This document shows, piece after piece, positions 62,584-64,000 of a stretch of DNA of 64,000 nucleotides (position 1 is the stretch's first letter; every line of letters starts with the position of its first letter). The notes under the pieces were generated by a model, which was not told where the DNA came from, did no database searches, and was given only the letters and a program-made list of their open reading frames with translations. Source of the DNA: Rhodobacter sp. SY28-1 (GTDB lineage: Bacteria; Pseudomonadota; Alphaproteobacteria; Rhodobacterales; Rhodobacteraceae); NCBI RefSeq assembly GCF_005222785.1, contig NZ_STGH01000001.1:1550001-1614000 (forward strand), read 5' to 3'. The translations under genes were made by a program, and so were the position numbers.

Positions 62584-63483
62584 ATGATGAGCACCTATAC
62601 GAACCTACCCGCACCAAGCCCTGAACAGGGGTTGAACCGGTATCTGCAGGAAATCCGCAAGTTTCCGCTGCTGGAGCCGGAAGAGGAATACATGCTGGCC
62701 AAGCGCTGGGTCGACCATCAGGACGCGCAGGCCGCGCACAAGATGGTGACCAGCCACCTGCGTCTGGCCGCCAAGATCGCCATGGGCTATCGCGGCTATG
62801 GCCTGCCGCAGGCCGAGGTGATCTCGGAGGCGAACGTGGGCCTGATGCAGGCGGTCAAGCGGTTTGACCCGGAGAAGGGGTTCAGGCTGGCCACTTACGC
62901 GATGTGGTGGATCCGCGCGTCGATCCAGGAATACATTCTGCGGTCGTGGAGCCTGGTGAAACTGGGCACGACCTCGGCGCAGAAGAAGCTGTTCTTCAAC
63001 CTGCGCAAGGCGAAGGCCAAGGTCGGCGCGCTGGAGGAAGGCGACTTGCGCCCCGAGAACGTGGCGCAGATCGCCAAGGACCTGTCGGTGACCGAGGAAG
63101 AGGTCATTGACATGAACCGCCGGCTGTCGGGCTCGGACGCATCGCTGAACGCGACCGTGGGCTCGGACGGGGAAAGTGCGACGCAGTGGCAGGACTGGCT
63201 GGAGGACGAGGATTCCGACCAGGCCGAGGCCTATGAGGAAAAGGACGAGCTGGACGCCCGCCGCGCGCTTCTGGTGCAGGCGATGTCCGTGCTGAACGAC
63301 CGCGAAAAGGACGTCCTGATGCAGCGCCGCCTGGCTGAAGACCCGGTGACGCTGGAGGAACTGTCGGAAAGCTATGGCGTCAGCCGTGAGCGCATCCGCC
63401 AGATCGAGGTACGGGCCTTCGAGAAGTTGCAGGCGAAGATGCGCGAACTGGCCAAGGGCAAGGGGATGGCAATCCCTGCGTAA
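62584..63483 (+). CDS. rpoH: Heat-shock sigma factor RpoH
   Basis: A 299-residue sigma-32-type factor. Region 2 has AKIAMGYRGYGLPQAEVISEANVGLMQAVKRFDPEKGFRLATYAMWWIRASIQEYI, the RpoH box is QKKLFFNLR, and region 4 has TLEELSESYGVSRERIRQIEVRAFEKLQ. It directs heat-shock and oxidative-stress transcription; in Rhodobacter species there are commonly two RpoH proteins and this one resembles RpoHI. GAGGGGGC precedes the ATG. The 168-bp leader has no promoter I can call with confidence, though TTGCAT and TAGGTT are 17 bp apart near 62511. Confidence 0.94.
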   Translation: MMSTYTNLPAPSPEQGLNRYLQEIRKFPLLEPEEEYMLAKRWVDHQDAQAAHKMVTSHLRLAAKIAMGYRGYGLPQAEVISEANVGLMQAVKRFDPEKGFRLATYAMWWIRASIQEYILRSWSLVKLGTTSAQKKLFFNLRKAKAKVGALEEGDLRPENVAQIAKDLSVTEEEVIDMNRRLSGSDASLNATVGSDGESATQWQDWLEDEDSDQAEAYEEKDELDARRALLVQAMSVLNDREKDVLMQRRLAEDPVTLEELSESYGVSRERIRQIEVRAFEKLQAKMRELAKGKGMAIPA

Positions 63484-63494
63484 AGCGGGGACGG

Positions 63495-64000
63495 CTATCC
63501 GACTTGCCGAAGGAAATCGCCAATGCGGGCCATGATCTCTTGGTCATGGCCCACCCAGACGTGACCGCCTTCAGGCAGGATCCACACCTCTGCGCCGGGC
63601 ACTGTCGCAGCGATGTGTCGTGCCGCGGCCGCGGTTTCGAAGCGGTCGTCCTCGACCGAGATCGCAAGCGTTGGGGCGGTGATCCGGTCCAGCGGAAAAT
63701 CCGGTGGAGCGGCCGCCCAGCGGGCGTCGTTCAATAGGCCCTCATACTTCAGACTGACCGGAAGGATGCCATGCAGGATCGCGGACACGCGGTCCTGTTC
63801 GTCGTGTGCGGCGGCTTCCACCAGATCCGGATCGGTTGCCAAGAGTGTCGCGATCATCTGCCGTCTCGCCAGACGAAGACCGGCCCAGACCAGGGCATCC
63901 GAGCGAAGACCGTGTTCGATGATCCAGGCGGCAAGCGGATTGGGGGGCGGTGGCGCGGGACGTCCCGGGACGAAGGTTGCGGGCACGATGGGCACCAGTG
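63495..64000 (-). CDS. Alpha/beta hydrolase, C-terminal part (cut by window edge)
   Basis: About 168 residues of a protein that continues beyond the right edge. The visible part fits the C-terminal half of an alpha/beta hydrolase: the cap region LIEAAAHDE-like EAAAHDEQDRVSAILHGILPVSLKYEGLLNDARW, the acidic residue strand APTLAISVEDDRFETAAAARHIAATVPGAEVWILPEGGHVWVGHD with the catalytic His in GGHVW. The nucleophile is outside the window. It is convergent with rpoH, 11 bp apart. Confidence 0.8.
   Translation of the reverse strand, partial: LVPIVPATFVPGRPAPPPPNPLAAWIIEHGLRSDALVWAGLRLARRQMIATLLATDPDLVEAAAHDEQDRVSAILHGILPVSLKYEGLLNDARWAAAPPDFPLDRITAPTLAISVEDDRFETAAAARHIAATVPGAEVWILPEGGHVWVGHDQEIMARIGDFLRQVG

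Overview
The window is GC-rich chromosomal DNA of an alphaproteobacterium, almost certainly a member of the Rhodobacteraceae (Rhodobacter, Tabrizicola or Gemmobacter-like). The reasons are the gene complement (hflK-hflC-DUF2065-degP, RpoH with an RpoH box, an LdtR-type MarR regulator, DUF2842, DUF6476-like and DUF6524-like small membrane proteins), the alphaproteobacterial SOS box form GTTC-N7-GTTC, and short interspersed repeats of a kind I recall from Rhodobacterales. It is gene-dense, with many ATGA, GTGA or TGATG stop/start overlaps. No tRNA, rRNA, CRISPR array, prophage or insertion sequence was seen.

Layout. 1-6.8 kb (minus strand): an amino-acid-type ABC transporter with two different periplasmic binding proteins, followed by two glutamine-synthetase-like ligases and a class I glutamine amidotransferase; together they look like uptake plus gamma-glutamylation of an amine. 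6.9-10.3 kb: PhnD-like protein, TerB-like protein, rlmJ, terC and a META-domain protein. 10.3-17.5 kb: porin, pyrG, secG, small membrane proteins, a methyltransferase, purA. 17.5-24.3 kb: a 720-residue acidic protein of unknown function, thiamine pyrophosphokinase, an EamA exporter, serine dehydratase and two tandem GST-like genes. 24.5-33.8 kb: EF-hand protein, rpiA, a small phosphatase, gor, hflKC, degP, an SOS-box-linked remnant of error-prone polymerase DnaE2, ferredoxin and a lumenal repeat protein. 33.9-40.1 kb: aspartate aminotransferase, regulators, sdhE, DUF1178, Nudix, and a coupled glutathione peroxidase-deacetylase-thpR unit.

40.15-48.6 kb is the most interesting region. It carries neuB, neuC and neuA homologues, which are enough in principle for de novo CMP-sialic acid (or a related nonulosonic acid). 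Between them lie a GT25-type transferase, a capsule-synthesis-like protein, another glycosyltransferase, and two tandem members of the Kdo transferase (WaaA/KdtA) family. I read it as a cell-surface (LPS core or capsule) sialylation locus whose sialyltransferase is not obvious and may be one of the Kdo-transferase-like enzymes.

48.7-55.5 kb (minus strand): a spermidine/putrescine-type ABC transporter flanked by two amidases. 55.6-64 kb: a hybrid histidine kinase, DUF6476/rluD head-to-head with overlapping start codons, an orphan YjhX-like protein, a DUF4189 protein, kup, rpoH and the end of an alpha/beta hydrolase. Several short repeated signals recur: paired hairpins, a TGTCCACGGTGGACA palindrome just after two stop codons, and TTTGATCA sites upstream of three amine or amino-acid uptake and assimilation units.
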